Source of the DNA: Zingiber officinale
Taxonomy: Eukaryota; Streptophyta; Magnoliopsida; Zingiberales; Zingiberaceae
Direction: 5' to 3'
DNA length: 64,000 nucleotides
NCBI RefSeq assembly: GCF_018446385.1
Contig: NC_055987.1
Coordinates: forward strand, 6,781,705-6,845,704
The position numbers were made by a program, and so were the translations under genes. Below the pieces are notes generated by a model. It was not told where the DNA came from. It worked only from the letters and a program-made list of their open reading frames with translations, and made no database searches. Positions 1-12,009 of this stretch are shown piece by piece; within the stretch, counting starts at the first letter, position 1; each line of letters opens with the position of its first letter.

Positions 1-436
1 TTAATTGATTTCTTTCGCTTAGCCGACACCGATGTTTGCTGCCAGCATCACCGTCATCGTTCACTGACTCTGTCGCTTTGCCCCTCCTGAGTGAAAATCC
101 TAGCTACGCCATGTAACCTATGCCCACCAAAGAAGATCTCCTTTTATACGTTCTCCTAGGAGGAGGCACAAAACCCACGTTTGAGTTGTGGGGCCACCAC
201 GTCACATAGCCCCTCACTTCTTGTCCATACCCTCGCTCGACCCATATTTTCCACTTATCTTGGCCTCCACATTTCCCACTCACATTTTGAGGTGTATGGC
301 CCGAGCCGAGCTGAGGGAGTTTAGAGGAGCTAAGCCAAAAGGTTTGAGCGCGATCGGGCTAGAGGAGCCAGGTCGACTGAGCTGGAGGAGCCAAGTGGAT
401 CGAGCTAGCGGAGCTCGGAAGATCGTGCTAGAAGAG

Positions 437-468
<32 letters not shown>

Positions 469-546
469 TTGAATCCAATTGTGGCACACTATAGTAATTT
501 TCTTCTACTAAGACGACAAACCTAAGAAATTTGACTGCTTGAATAT
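1..546. other. Unassigned flank left of element R1
   Basis: No gene recognised. The stretch holds short imperfect repeats of the type GAGCTGGAGGAGCCA between about 300 and 420 and ends in a TA microsatellite followed by the R1 long terminal repeat. It may be remnant repeat DNA. The open frames here are short, low-complexity and overlap on both strands. Confidence 0.4.
437..464. repeat. (TA)n microsatellite
   Basis: About 14 uninterrupted TA dinucleotides, seen directly. Confidence 0.95.
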
Positions 547-2367
547 TGTTGGGGCAATTTCCCTAGGTCATGTTTGACCAGTTTGACTAAGCTTGAGTTG
601 AGTCAAGCTTGAGTCGGGAATTGAGTTTTGATGTTTGACCATGTACGGAGATTGCTGGAGCAATCGTCCGATTGTCGAGATGGTCAAGGGACTGACCAGT
701 TGATGAAAAGACAAGTCAAGTGGGTCAGTGTTGACCGGAGACTTGACTGGGTAAGTCCTAACTGGAGTTTAGGCAATGGGAAAGTCTTAACTGGAGTTTA
801 GGCATCTAGGAAAGTCCTAACTAGAGGTTAGGTAAGAGAGAAGTCAAGTAGGTCAAGGTTGACAAGAGACTTGATTGGGAAAGTCCTAATTGGAGATTAG
901 GTAAAGGTAAGTTCAACAGGAAGGTTTGCAAGAGTGAAAATCCAAGTAGGTCAGTGTTGATCAGACTTGGTGGTGAAAGTCCTGATAAGTGAGACCAGGA
1001 AATTGGAAAGTCCAAATGTAATCTTGGCAAAAGGAAAGTCCTGGTGAGGAGCCAGACAATTGAAAAGTCCAAGTGTGATCTTGGCAAAAGTTGAAAGTCC
1101 AAGCATGTGGTCTTGGCAAGGTAAGTCCTAGTGTGACTTGGCGAGGAGAACCCGACAACTAGGATGAGGCTGAAGGAAGCTCCTGAAGGCAAGGCGTGAA
1201 GGATGGGTAGATATCCGAGGGATGCAAGGCTGATGGAGGAAGCTAAAAGGCTAGTTCGAGGTTGATCGAGTGTGGCGTATAATCCGACAACTAGGATAAG
1301 GCTGAAGGAAGCTCCTGAAGGCAAGGCGTGAAGGATGGAAGATATCCGAGGGATGCAAGGCTGATGGAGGAGACTAGAAGGCTAGTTCGAGGTTGGTCGG
1401 ATGTGACCAAATGCTAGGCATGGAGACCCAACAGGTCACGGTTGACCGGGAGTTGGGTTGGAGACTTTGGACTTGAGTTTGAGTAAAGACCAGGCTGTTC
1501 AATCGATCGGGCGATCGATTGAACTAGGCTCCAATCGATCGGTCGATCGATTGGAGTGTGCTGTAAATGTGGGATGACTCTAATCGATCGGTCGATCGAT
1601 TGGGAGCATTACTTGCAAGTACAGAAGTCATCCCAATCGATCGGTCGATCGATTGGGAGCTACCAATCGATCGCTCGATCGATTGGGGAGGAGAAGCTCT
1701 CGCGTGGACACGAGAGCATAGAATGGTTCTGAATCGATCGGCCAATCGATTCAAATGATCCCAATTGATCGGTCGATCTATTGGGAAGTGACCGTTGGGC
1801 AGGAAACGAGCGATGGACGGCTGAGATCGAGCGGTGCTGATGTGGCAATCGATTGGGGATGGATTGGATCGATTGGGAGTATTGTTTAAAGCCTTGGCAG
1901 AGCGTTTTCTCTGTAGAACTTTGCGTTCTTTCCTGCGACTCTTCTACGACATTCACAGCGATCTTCTCCAAGCTTGCAACGCCAGTTCTTGAAGGTTCTT
2001 AGAGACACGTCCAAGTCAAGAGGCGAGTTACAAGAAGAAGAAGAAGCTAGGGTTAGAGTTTGGTGTACAAATCTTGTAAAATTTCCCTTGTATCTACTTC
2101 TCTTTGTATTTGTGTTATATTATAAGCTTGTAAGGCTTCTCCGCCTTCGATAGTTTCCGTAAAGGAGTGATTTTATAGTGGAGGGTGTGTGAGTGTGTGG
2201 ATCCTTGGACTAGTCACCTCTTCTTGAGATGGATACCAAGTAAATCTCTAGAGTTAACGGTGTTTGTGTTTGTATTGTATTTTTCGTTGCATATCAAGAC
2301 GAAGCAAGCACAAGCGCGTGACGAGATGCTATTCACCCCCCCTCTAGCGGGCATATCGGTCCCAACA
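547..2367 (+). repeat. R1 5' LTR (1,821 bp) with palindrome array
   Basis: Runs from TGTTGGGGCAA to GGTCCCAACA. It carries two copies of a 57-bp unit near 1010-1090 (the right LTR has three). Between 1500 and 1785 it carries seven copies of a motif with core ATCGATCGnnCGATCGAT, at about 1500, 1531, 1581, 1632, 1663, 1731 and 1760. A separate inverted repeat GCTCTCG...CGAGAGC lies at 1696-1717. The peptide-like SIDRSIDR patterns read from this array are by-products of the palindrome, not a protein. Confidence 0.9.
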
Positions 2368-2369
2368 AT

Positions 2370-2381
2370 TGGTATCAGAGC
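2370..2381 (+). other. Primer-binding site of R1
   Basis: TGGTATCAGAGC, complementary to the 3' end of plant initiator-Met tRNA, placed two bases after the LTR end. It fixes the orientation of the element as +. Confidence 0.9.
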
Positions 2382-2439
2382 GAGATCGCTCTTCTACGGA
2401 CTAACCGCCAAGAGAGCAAGAAGCTAGAGGAAGAAGAAG

Positions 2440-4252
2440 ATGGACTTGGGAGGTCCACTTGGATGGGACATCCGGATTCCTCCGCCATACGACAAGGAAG
2501 ACTTCGCCTTTTGGAGGAATCGGCTGGAGACATGGTTCCAAATGGATTAGAACCAATGGGTTGTCTTGAGTGACACATTTGAAGCTCCTACGGACAAGAA
2601 GGGTAAACGCCTCCAACCTCGACATTGGACCGAAGAGCAATGAGAGCAATCGGAGGCGGACAAGGAGGTAACGAGAATTTTGCATAATTTACTACCTTTT
2701 AATATTTTGTTGAGTGTAGGTGAAACCACAAATGCAAGTGATCTTTGGAAAAAGATCATTGCCTATCATGAAGACCCTACACAAGTCCAAGGAGTGGAAG
2801 AGCTCAAGGAGAAGGGCTCATTGGTCCAAGAAGAGAAGGACCAATCCAATATTGACACGAGGTCAACATTCGAAGAAGAGAAGGAAGAAAAGATGCAATC
2901 CGATGTTGACGAAAGATCAACATTCGAGGAGGAAAAGGAAGAGGAGGAAGAGAAAGAGAAGGAAGAGGTGGAAGAAGAGAGATCTTCCACATCCTCAAGA
3001 GATGAAGAAGTGGAAGAGTCCACATCCTTAAGTGAAGAGGAAGAAATAGAAGATGATGCCATCTCTACATTGCAAGAAAAATCCAATGGAGGATCAAGCA
3101 TCAACCCTACAAGCAAAGGTATAAAGATTTCAATTATTAAAGATAAAAATCATATCATTTGCTTTAAGTGTAGGGAACATGAGCACTATAAAAGTAAGTG
3201 CCCCAAATTGACTAAGAAGAAGAGTCAAACGACACTAAAGGCTAAGGAGAAGCCTAAAGTGGTTGGTCCCACGGAACATAAGAGCAAGGAGCATATTGTG
3301 TGCTTCTCATGCAATCAAAGAGGACATTATAGAAGTCAATGTCCTAAGGGAAGAAGCCAACTAAAGTCAAAGGAGGAAGCACAAGTCTAGGGGAGCTTCC
3401 ATGGTAAAAACTAAGGTATCATTTAATGAACTTATTCCTTTGACACATGATAAGAAGCATGCTAGAAATAATTCTTATTATTTTAATGCTAATTATCATG
3501 AAAGTAGGAAGCATAATAACACTAAGGGTAAATACATTCCTCCTCATGCTAGAACTACCATGCCTAAGGTTATGAAGGTAGATAATTACTTAGGAAATAA
3601 CTCTAAGGACTTTAGATATAAGTCCCAAAATAAAAATGCTCAAGGTTTCAATGAGAAACCAAAATCTAAGGATTTATGGAGTGAAAACCAAGTCTTGAGG
3701 ACAAGACTTGATAGTTTAGAAAGGACCTTAGCAAGAATGGAAAACATGCTTAGGGTTCAAAATGAGCATCACCTAGGGAGAACTAGACAAGAGCCATCAA
3801 ATGACTATAGAGGTTTGAGATACAAACCCAAAGCCAAGAAGGATATAATTTCCTTTCATAAGGTTCCATATAACTATGGAACCAAACCTAGGACTAGTGG
3901 TCAAGCTAAAAGTACAAGGGAAGTTGTCCCTAAGAGTACTTTTGCAAAGACCAATGTGACTAAGACTTCTAAGAAGTCTAATAATGTCACAAAGAAGATC
4001 ACAAGGGAGGTCATCTCTAGAGTTGACTTAGTAAAGGTGACTAAGGCCCCAAAAAGGGCAAATAAAGTCACAAAGAAGGTTACAAGGGAAATTATCCCTA
4101 GGAGTGACCTAGTAGAAGTGACCAAGGCTTCTAAGAAACCTAGAAAGGTCCTTAGGAAGGTAACTAGAGAAGTCATCCCTAGGGAATACCTAGAGCATCC
4201 AAGGAGCACCAATAGGTTTTGGGTTCCTAGGAGCATATTCTCTACACCCTAG
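2440..4252 (+). pseudogene. gag of R1, nucleocapsid polyprotein, inactivated
   Basis: Encodes the structural Gag of the retrotransposon. From the ATG at 2440 the frame is interrupted by TAG at 2548, where related gags in this window have Trp (D-W-N/D), and by TGA at 2641. Both fit deamination of methylated cytosines. The frame then stays open to 3390, with a Glu/Lys-rich acidic hinge and two CCHC zinc knuckles (CFKCREHEHYKSKC and CFSCNQRGHYRSQC). A +1 shift near 3386 leads into a second open stretch, 3401-4252. That stretch has a basic tail with three to four repeats of about 30 residues carrying K-V-T-R-E-V-I-P-R. No enzymatic domain follows. Identification as Gag is firm from the knuckles and position. 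Confidence 0.85.
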
Positions 4253-4369
4253 ATGAGTTTAGAGAGTGTCAACTCCAATTGGAAGGGTAGTTAACCCAAC
4301 CTTATTAAAGTTGACACTTGAGAGCATTTTCAAGATTATTGTTAACCTTTGAAAATAAAAAGGTTTATT

Positions 4370-5100
4370 GGGTTACTCTTTGAAAGAGTGATATATGTGC
4401 TAAAATTTGAAGAGTTGAACTCAATCTAAATTGGCATATTTAAGAAAAATATAAGAAAAATTGAGTTAAAATTTGTGATACTTTCTTAAGGAATTAAGAG
4501 AAAACTCATGCTTTAATTAAATGTGATTTAAGCCTTGAAGGGCAAAAAGGTGCCAAGTGTGAGGATTTGAACTTAAGTTAAATGGACACATTTAGAAAAT
4601 GATAAGAAATGCCAAGTTGGGGTTTTGACATTTTCTTAGAAGGTTAAAAGCGAATCTAAGCCTTAATTTTGATTTCATTTACTCTTTGAAAGAGTAAAAT
4701 GTGCCAAGTCTTGAGGAATTGGACTTAAATTTAAATTGACACAAATGCAAAAGAAATACTAAGTTGAAAATTTGATATTCTATGAGGGGTTAAGGGAAAA
4801 TTTAAACCTTAATAAAATTAATTACTCCTTGGAAGAGTAAGTTGTGCCAAACTTTGAGGAATCACACTTAATGTAAGTTGGTACACTTAGAAAATGGATA
4901 CGAAATGGCTAGTTGAGATCTTAGTATGTTCTTAAGGAACTAAGAGCAAATCTAAATCTTAAGTCTCAACATGTAATCCTTAAGAGGAGTAATTTGTGTC
5001 AAACAAAAATTTGAGGATTGAATTCTTAATCTCAATTGGCACAAACAAAAAGGGTAGAAGAAATGCTAAATTGGGTTTGGTACTTTCTTGATGAAATTGG
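4370..5100 (+). repeat. Five diverged ~150-bp tandem repeats in the R1 3' region
   Basis: Units beginning near 4374, 4536, 4681, 4822 and 4978 share the pattern CTTTGAAAGAG...TGTGCCAA...TTGAGGAATT..AATTGGCACA...AGAAAATG. Spacing is 141-162 bp. Heavily diverged and non-coding. Confidence 0.65.
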
Positions 5101-6026
5101 GCAATGTAGGATTTAATTTTAAGGTTTAGCTAAGGTTTAAGAATACTTAGATTATCTAGGTATATTTTGTTATGCTAAAATGTCATGATTGTTTGCCCAT
5201 AATATGTCATGACATCATATTTATTTTTGCATTCATGATTATTATGAAAAACACAAAAACGCCATGTCATATCATACATACATCATGTAGCTATAGGAAA
5301 TTTTCTTTTGAAAATTATTTCTTTTTTATGTATGTCATAACATATCATGCATTATGTTAATTTCCTTGTAATTAAGGACAAAAAGACATTCACTAAGAAT
5401 GGTAAATATCCTAACAAGTGGGATTATACCAAATGACATCCTAGATGGATGATCATGATTTTTACAATGCCTAGATAGCTATGTATGATCCCTCAGTATA
5501 GGGCAAAACCAAATATACATCTCATAAAGAATCATAAGGTGACTTGTATGTATTTTAGTACACATTAGATACAAGTGAGATGTTAGGATGATGAACAAAA
5601 CTCAATATGTTGATTTAGTGCATCTTGTTGAGTTTTAGGTTCATTAAAACACATAGTTATGTGCTTTACAATCATTGGGAAAGCTAATGTACAAGTTATG
5701 TGCATTGAGCCCAAATAACATGGTTGGATATTGGATTTGAAAATGATTTTAAATGTACTTTGGAAAACCTTGATGAAGGCTATCTTTTGATAGTAATCAT
5801 CATTGAATAGTTAGACACAAACTTGAAGAAAACACTAAAGTTTTTACAAGTTTTCAAATTTGTGTCAATATTTGAAAATAAGAAGTATTTTCATAGAAAA
5901 CTATTTTTCCTTGATAAAATATACCCTAAATAATGTCTACATGAATTTTCATGATTTTTAGAATTTTATAGAATTTTTGGGGAGTTTCTGAATTTCGCTG
6001 AAATTGAATTTCAAGAAATCAAAAAC

Positions 6027-6230
6027 CCAATCGATTGGGAAGCTAATTCCCGCAAATAGAAGGGCAGTGAATCGATCAGCCGATCGATCTGATCGATTGA
6101 CCCAGTCTGGATCGATCAGTCGATCGATTCAGAGGAAATTTTTGCAAGCAGTAGCTTCCAGAATCGATCAATGGATCGATCGAAGTGATTTCAATCGATT
6201 GAGTCCCAACTTCAATCAATTGGGAAGTCT
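6027..6230 (+). repeat. Second palindrome array of R1, inside the post-gag region
   Basis: The motif of the R1 LTR (GATCGATC-type palindromes) recurs here: near 6028, 6071, 6110, 6161 and 6193, with a decayed copy near 6213. The site is 3.7 kb from either LTR, so the motif occurs in two independent places of one element. Confidence 0.75.
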
Positions 6231-6812
6231 GATTTTGGCTGGAAAAGCCTGATTTCAGCACTTCAAGTCACTTCGAGTCCCGTTAACCATTCCAAACCCC
6301 TTGGAATACATTTGTATACATTTAGGGAGAGTTTTCATATGAAAACAAGTATGGATTGATTAAGAAATACCAAAGTGAAATTTAGGATAAGGTTTAATTT
6401 CAATTCTGAATTTTGGAACCTTAAAACTTCAAGTTTTGGTTTTCAAGGGTCATTAACCATTCCTAACCCTTTGGAATACATTTGTATACACTTAGGGGGA
6501 GTTTTCATGATGAAAACAAGCATGATTTGGTTAATGTCGACTTAGGTGAAGTTTAGGTTGAGGTTAGTTTCATTATTGAATTTTAAACCTCAAAACTTCG
6601 AGTTTTGATTTTTCTAATTATTTAGGAACTCCAAGTCATTGTTGGTACAATGATAGAAGTTTGACCATGTTTTTAGGGGAAGTTACTCTTTGAAAACAAA
6701 AAAATATTTTCAAAGACCTTGGAAGGTAGGTTAAACCTTCGTGATGAATTAATACTCAGGGTCGAGTATTAGAGAGCAATGGAAGGTTGGTTATCTTCAT
6801 TGCTCGGATGTT

Positions 6813-6976
6813 AAATGCTCTTGGATGAGCATTTTGGCTTAGATGTTTGCTCAAGGGGGAGTATTGGGTTCAATGAAGGGGATCGGACCTTCATTGGTAA
6901 AGTGAAACATGCTCGTGGATGAGCATTGAGAAGAAGATTACTGCTCAAGGAGGAGCTGCATGCTCTAGGATGAACA
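6813..6976 (+). repeat. Three copies of an ATGCTC...GAGCAT hairpin
   Basis: ATGCTC-nnGGAT-GAGCAT occurs at about 6815 and 6908, with a one-base variant at about 6959. Each is a 6-bp inverted repeat with a short loop. They lie amid repeated GCTCAAGGGGGAG-type sequence in the R1 3' region. Confidence 0.6.
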
Positions 6977-7361
6977 TTGTGAAGTGAAGTAGAGCTCAAG
7001 AGGGAGCTTTGGAGACAATGAAGAATATGAGATCTTCATTGTGGGGTTGTTAACAACATATGAGGTTGTAAACAATGAAGAGTTAACTCTTATGGAGAAG
7101 AGTTTGTTTTCTGATTTGATGTGTGACAAATGGGGAGAATGGAAGGTTAAGTTAGGTCTTCATCCCAAGCAGAGGGAGTTTGTCCTCTAGGAAAGGGAGA
7201 GAATGAAGGAAACCTTCATTCTTGCTTTGTCATGAGAGATTAAAGGTATGAGATTTAGCCTTGCTATAAAGAAGATATTAAGGCTATGAGATTTAACCTT
7301 GTGATAAAGAAGAGGTTAAGGCTATGAGATTTAGCTTAACTTAAAGGAATTGTCAAACATC

Positions 7362-7375
7362 AAAAAGGGGGAAAT
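7362..7375 (+). other. Polypurine tract of R1
   Basis: AAAAAGGGGGAAAT directly before the right LTR. This is the expected plus-strand primer. Confidence 0.8.
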
Positions 7376-9255
7376 TGTTGGGGCAATTTCCCTAGGTCAT
7401 GTTTGACCAGTTTGACTAAGCTTGAGTTGAGTCAAGCTTGAATCGGGAATTGAGTTTTGATGTTTGACCATGTATGGAGATTGCTGAAGCAATCGTCCGA
7501 TTGTGGAGATGGTCAAGGGACTGACCAGGTTGATGAAAAGACAAGTCAAGTGGGTCAGTGTTGACCGGAGACTTGACCGAGTAAGTCCTAACTGGAGTTT
7601 AGGCAATGGAAAAATCCTAACTGGAGCTTAGGCATCTGAGAAAATCCTAACTGGAGCTTAGGCAAGAGAGAAGCCAAGTAGGTCAAGGTTGACAAGAGAC
7701 TTGACTGGGAAAGTCCTAATTGGAGATTAGGCAAAGGTAAGTTCAACAGGAAGGTTAGCAAGAGTGAAAATCCAAGTAGGTCAGTGTTGACCAGACTTGG
7801 TGGTGAAAGTCCTGATAAGTGAGACCAGACAATTGGAAAGTCCAAGTGTGATCTTGGCAAAAGGAAAGTCCTGGTGAGGAGCCAGGCAATTGGAAAGTCC
7901 AAGTGTGATCTTGGCAAAAGGAAAGTCCTGGTGAGGAGCCAGGCAATTGGAAAGTCCAAGTGTGATCTTGGCAAAGGTTGTAAGTCCAAGCATGTGGTCT
8001 TGGCAAGGTAAGTCATAGTGTGACTTGGCGAGGAGAACCCGACAACTAGGATGAGGCTGAAGGAAGCTCCTGAAGGCAAGGCGTGAAGGATGTGTATATA
8101 TTCGAGGGGCGCAAGACTGATAGAGGAGGCTAGAAGGCTAGTTCGAGGTTGATCGAGTGTGGCGTATAATCCGACAACTAGGATAAGGCTGAAGGAAGCT
8201 CCTGAAGGCAAGGCGTGAAGGATGAGAGATATCCGAGGGGCGCAAGGCTGATGGAGGAGGCTAGAAGGCTAGTTCGAGGTTGGTCGGATGTGGCCAAATG
8301 CTAGGCATGGAGACCCAACAGGTCATGGTTGACCGAGAGTTGGGTTGGAGACTTTGGACTTGAGTTTGAGTAAAGTCCAGGCTGTTCAATCGATCGGGCG
8401 ATCGATTGAACCTGACTCCAATCAATCGGTCGATCGATTGGAGTGTGCTGCGAGTGTGGGATGACTCCAATCGATAGGTCGATTGATTGGGAGCATTACT
8501 CGCGAGTACATAAGCCATCCCAATCTATCGGCCGATCGATTGGGAGCTACCAATCGATCACTCGATCGATTGGGAAGGAGAAGCTCTCGCGCAGACGCGA
8601 GAGCACAGAATGGTTTTGAATCGATCGACCGATCGATTCATATGATCCCAATCGATCGGTCGATCAATTGGGAAGTGACCGTTGGGCAGGAAACGAGCGA
8701 TGGACGGCTGGGATCGAGCGGTGCTGACGTGGCAATCGATTGGGGATGGATTGGATCGATTGGGAGCACTGTTTAAAGCCTTGGCGGAGCGTTTTCTCTG
8801 TAGAACTTTGCGTTCTTTCCTGCGACTCTTCTGCGACATTCACAGCGATCTTCTCCAAGCTTGCAACGCCAGTTCTTGAAGGTTCTTGGAGGCACGTCCA
8901 AGTCAAGAGGCAAGTTACAACAAGAAGAAGAAGCTAGGGTTAAGGTTTGTTGTACAAATCTTGTAAAATTTTCCTTGTATCTGCTTCTCTTTGTATTTGT
9001 GTTGTATTGTAAGCTTGTAAGGTTTTTCCGCTTTCGGTAGTTACCGTAAAGGAGTGATTTCATAGTGGAGGGTGTGTGAGTGCGTGGATCCTTGGACTAG
9101 TCACCTCTTCTTGAGGTGGATACCAAGTAAATCTCTAGAGTTAGCGGTGTTTGTGTTTGTATTGTATTTTCCGCTGCATATCAAGACGAAACAAGCACAA
9201 GCGCGCGACAAGACGTTATTCACCCCCCTCTAGCGGACATATCTGTCCCAACTAT
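7376..9255 (+). repeat. R1 3' LTR (about 1,880 bp)
   Basis: Homologous to 547-2367. It is 57-58 bp longer, which matches one additional 57-bp tandem unit. The palindrome array is at 8388-8680. The hairpin at 8583-8604 has a perfect 9-bp stem (GCTCTCGCG/CGCGAGAGC), whereas the left LTR copy has lost a pair at a CpG. The last base reads T rather than the expected A of the CA end. It ends about 450 bp upstream of the CacyBP-like start codon. Confidence 0.88.
7835..8005 (+). repeat. 57-bp tandem repeat, three copies
   Basis: Units start at 7835, 7892 and 7949 (GGAAAGTCCAAGTGTGATC...). The left LTR has two units, one with several base changes. Confidence 0.85.
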
Positions 9256-9601
9256 CTTTGTCAGTGTTTCTTGATTTATCTTGATGATCAATTAAAAATT
9301 TATATGGGACCGAATCAATTACTTTTAAAATTAGACGAAAATTAAATATTTAAATTATCAAATAATAATAATAATAATAATATATAAAAATATATCGAAG
9401 TGATATTAGCAAAATTTAATAGATCTATTGCAAAATTCACAAAGATAAATTTTTTTTTTTTAAAAAAATGAATGGATAACTATTGTAATTTATTAATGGG
9501 TATTAAATCTTCTTACATTTCACCCCTGTTCGAGAACCTTCCCTCCTCCAGTAATGGAAGACAACTCTGGAATCTGGAAGATACCTTCTCCTCCACGGCT
9601 T
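9256..9601. other. Short AT-rich spacer and proximal promoter of the CacyBP-like gene
   Basis: Contains an (AAT)n microsatellite at 9359-9383 and a T run near 9452. No gene seen. This is all the sequence between the R1 LTR and the TATA box of the next gene. Confidence 0.6.
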
Positions 9602-9608
9602 CTATATA
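9602..9608 (+). promoter_or_regulatory. Candidate TATA box of the CacyBP-like gene
   Basis: CTATATA about 100 bp upstream of the ATG, followed by a CT-rich leader. Confidence 0.5.
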
Positions 9609-9703
9609 CCAATCTCTTTTTCCTTCATTTTCTGCTTCTGTGCATTCGAGAATCCATAGGAGCTCCGGTGATCGACGTCTAACCTGTAGTATAGGTGTGC
9701 ACG

Positions 9704-12009
9704 ATGGCTGAGGAGCAGCAATTGAAGCTGGATTTGGAGGAATTGCGGCATCTCCAGAGCATCGCCAAGAGGCCTCGAGTCATCTCCTTCCTCGCCTCCG
9801 AGATCTGCGACCTAGACGCCAAGGTACATTCTTCTTTTCTTGAACAGAGAAATGAAACTTCTGTATTCATTTACTGTTAGGTAGACAAGATAGTTCGATC
9901 GACATGGCATCTTGTTTTTGTTTTTCTCTTCGTGCTGAGTTGCATTTGTTCGATGGGTTATCTTTGTAGTTTGCGACGGTGACTGCTGCAGCTGCGGCAA
10001 CACAGAGGGCTGAAGTCTCTGTGGAAAAGGCGCCTTTTGATTCTGGTGCTGTCAACAGAAGCTATGCCACTCTTGGAACGTTCAGCTGGGATCAAGACAA
10101 TGACAAGATAAAGGTAACTTTTTTTCCTTGAAATTTAGTCCTATATTGTTGTTAGGAACTAGCATTAAGTTTATTCAATTGAAACAATAGATTATTGCTG
10201 GGAACTAGCATCTACAGCGAGGTCTTTCTATTATTGCGTCAGAGACAACATTTTAGATCACAGAGACGATATCATTGCTAAGAATTATGGTAGGTATTCT
10301 ATTGACCACTTTCTACCCAGAATCGTGTGAACCTGGCCACAACCTTCTAATGCAACTCTGCCTTTGTATATTACTATCAGGCACAACTTATGAACCTAAT
10401 AACATGTTGAATTCTGAGATTAGCTAAGGAGTGAAAAGGATAGCATACTCAATATGGGCAGCAGATTTGATACCCGGATTTTCATCTTCGAACAAAGAAA
10501 CCAAAATCAAACATACTTCTGATTTTGTTTTCAATTGTTTGATTGATAGTTTGCAACTACCATGAATGTTGATCACGTGTATTATACTGTTTGTATAGAT
10601 TGACAAAATTGTTCATTAGACATCAAGAACTCTTACAGTGAGGGATATGGGGGAGTAAAGTAATAAACATTTTCCCCTTCCACTTGTATGCATATCTAGA
10701 TTTATAGGGTAGACATTTAGTGGATGAGAAATTGAATATTTCTAGCAACGATCTAAGTTTCGCCATAGAACAAAAATTTTCAATGCTTTATATTGATGGT
10801 GCTGTGAGAGCAGTACATGTGCAAAAAATAAACAAATTTCTTAACCTGAAGGCAAGCAAGCTTTGAAGGAAACTTTTCACATTTCTTGTCATTTCTTATT
10901 TGGCTATATATATTTATTTCAGACTACATTCTTAATTTTTTAAGTTGTTCGTGGATTGAAACTCAGGATTAAGGTAACACCAGACTACCTCTCACATAAA
11001 TAACCCAACACATTTTCTAGCTGAAGTATATGTTTAATATTATTTATTTTCTCCTTTACCTTTCTTTTGTTTTCTTTAAACTGATTTTTTGTTTCAAGAT
11101 AAATCTTGCTTATATCAATCTTAAGTTTGCTCTCTTAATTGCTTTGCATCAGATTTATATATCTATTGAAGGTGCAGACCAAGAGAAAGTGGATGCTGTT
11201 TTTAAGCCAATGTCTGTTGACATCAAATTGCATGATATTCATGAGAAAAACTATCGATTTTATATTCCAAAATTGAACAAAGAGATATTGCCTGACAAGT
11301 GTAAGTTGGTCGTCAAACCCACCAAGGTTATTGTTACCCTTGTCAAAGTTTCCAAGGGAAACTGGCTGGACCTGCACTTTAAGGAAGACAAGGTACTTAT
11401 AGTGTCATAAATTATAGATTCTGCTTTGTTAAATTTCATGCGTATTAATATTGTACACTGCTTGTTACATTCTTCCTAAACTAAGTTTCTACATTCTAGT
11501 ATCATTTGTAGTCTTGCCAAGTAAACCTTATATGAAGAACATAATATTGAAGTTGGCATAAATATGTTTGGAAAAGAGTAGTAGAATTTGGCCTTGAGCA
11601 AACATATAATAAATGGAATGATACTGCATTCTAATTCTGTTATATCTTGCAAATTTAAGTGTGTCGCCCTCCACCTGTAGGCTTTTACATACTTGCTCTT
11701 TCTTATTTGCATTGTTCATCTCGCCAATAGTTCTCTTAGAACATCAAGAACTATTTGCAGCTTAAGCCAAATCTTGGCCAAGAGAAAGATCCGATGGCAG
11801 GAATTATGGATTTGATGAAGGTGATCTATCTATCCTCTATGCTTCTCTATTGCCCTCTGAGTTGTTGTATTCAAACTCGGATAGTGATTTTAATATATTT
11901 TCAGAACATCTATGAAGAAGGCGATGATGAGATGAAGCGGACGATTGCCAAAGCCTGGTCTGATACAAGATCTGGAAAAACGGCTGATCCACTAAAAAAT
12001 TACCCATGA
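9704..12009 (+). CDS. Calcyclin-binding protein / SIP-like protein (CS and SGS domains), five exons
   Basis: Exons 9704-9823, 9970-10113, 11153-11392, 11761-11820 and 11905-12009 all have GT-AG borders and stay in phase 0, giving 222 residues (human CacyBP is about the same size). Residues 1-40 are the helical N-terminal part (LDLEELRHLQSIAKRPRV). About 74-160 form a CS (p23-like) beta-sandwich (FSWDQDNDKIKIYISIEG ... VTLVKVSKGNWLDLHF). 169-222 is the SGS-type tail (DPMAGIMDLMK, then IYEEGDDEMKRTIAKAW), the signature of this family. In animals CacyBP/SIP links Siah1 and Skp1 in an E3 ligase route that degrades beta-catenin and also acts as a co-chaperone; the plant role is less clear. The start at 9704 is the first ATG after the TATA box. 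No lesions seen. Identification is confident; the exact plant function is not. Confidence 0.92.

Larger units (their letters stand above)
547..9255 (+). mobile_element. R1: gag-only Copia-type LTR retrotransposon (SIRE/Maximus-like), about 8.7 kb
   Basis: Two direct long terminal repeats start with TGTTGGGGCAATTTCCC at 547 and 7376. The initiator-Met tRNA primer site TGGTATCAGAGC follows the left LTR, and a purine tract (AAAAAGGGGGAAAT) precedes the right one. This layout and gag with two zinc knuckles are typical of plant Copia elements of the SIRE/Maximus group. There is no protease, integrase, reverse transcriptase or RNase H anywhere in the 5-kb internal region, so the element must depend on enzymes from another element. 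After gag the inside is non-coding from about 4253 to 7361 and consists of diverged repeats, palindrome arrays and hairpins (listed separately). Between 5110 and 6000 I see only AT-rich sequence. No matching target-site duplication is evident: AATAT on the left, ATCTT on the right. Confidence 0.88.

Noticed and set aside
821-1324. Minus-strand 167-residue frame in the R1 LTR (and its relative at 7588-8211)
   Set aside because: Leu/Ser-rich translation of LTR tandem repeats on the strand opposite to gag; no domain, and it differs in length with repeat number.
1567-1758. Open frames reading SIDRSIDR repeats on both strands (also 6004-6252 and 8483-8776)
   Set aside because: They are translations of the palindromic array. 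The same peptide appears on both strands because the DNA is self-complementary.
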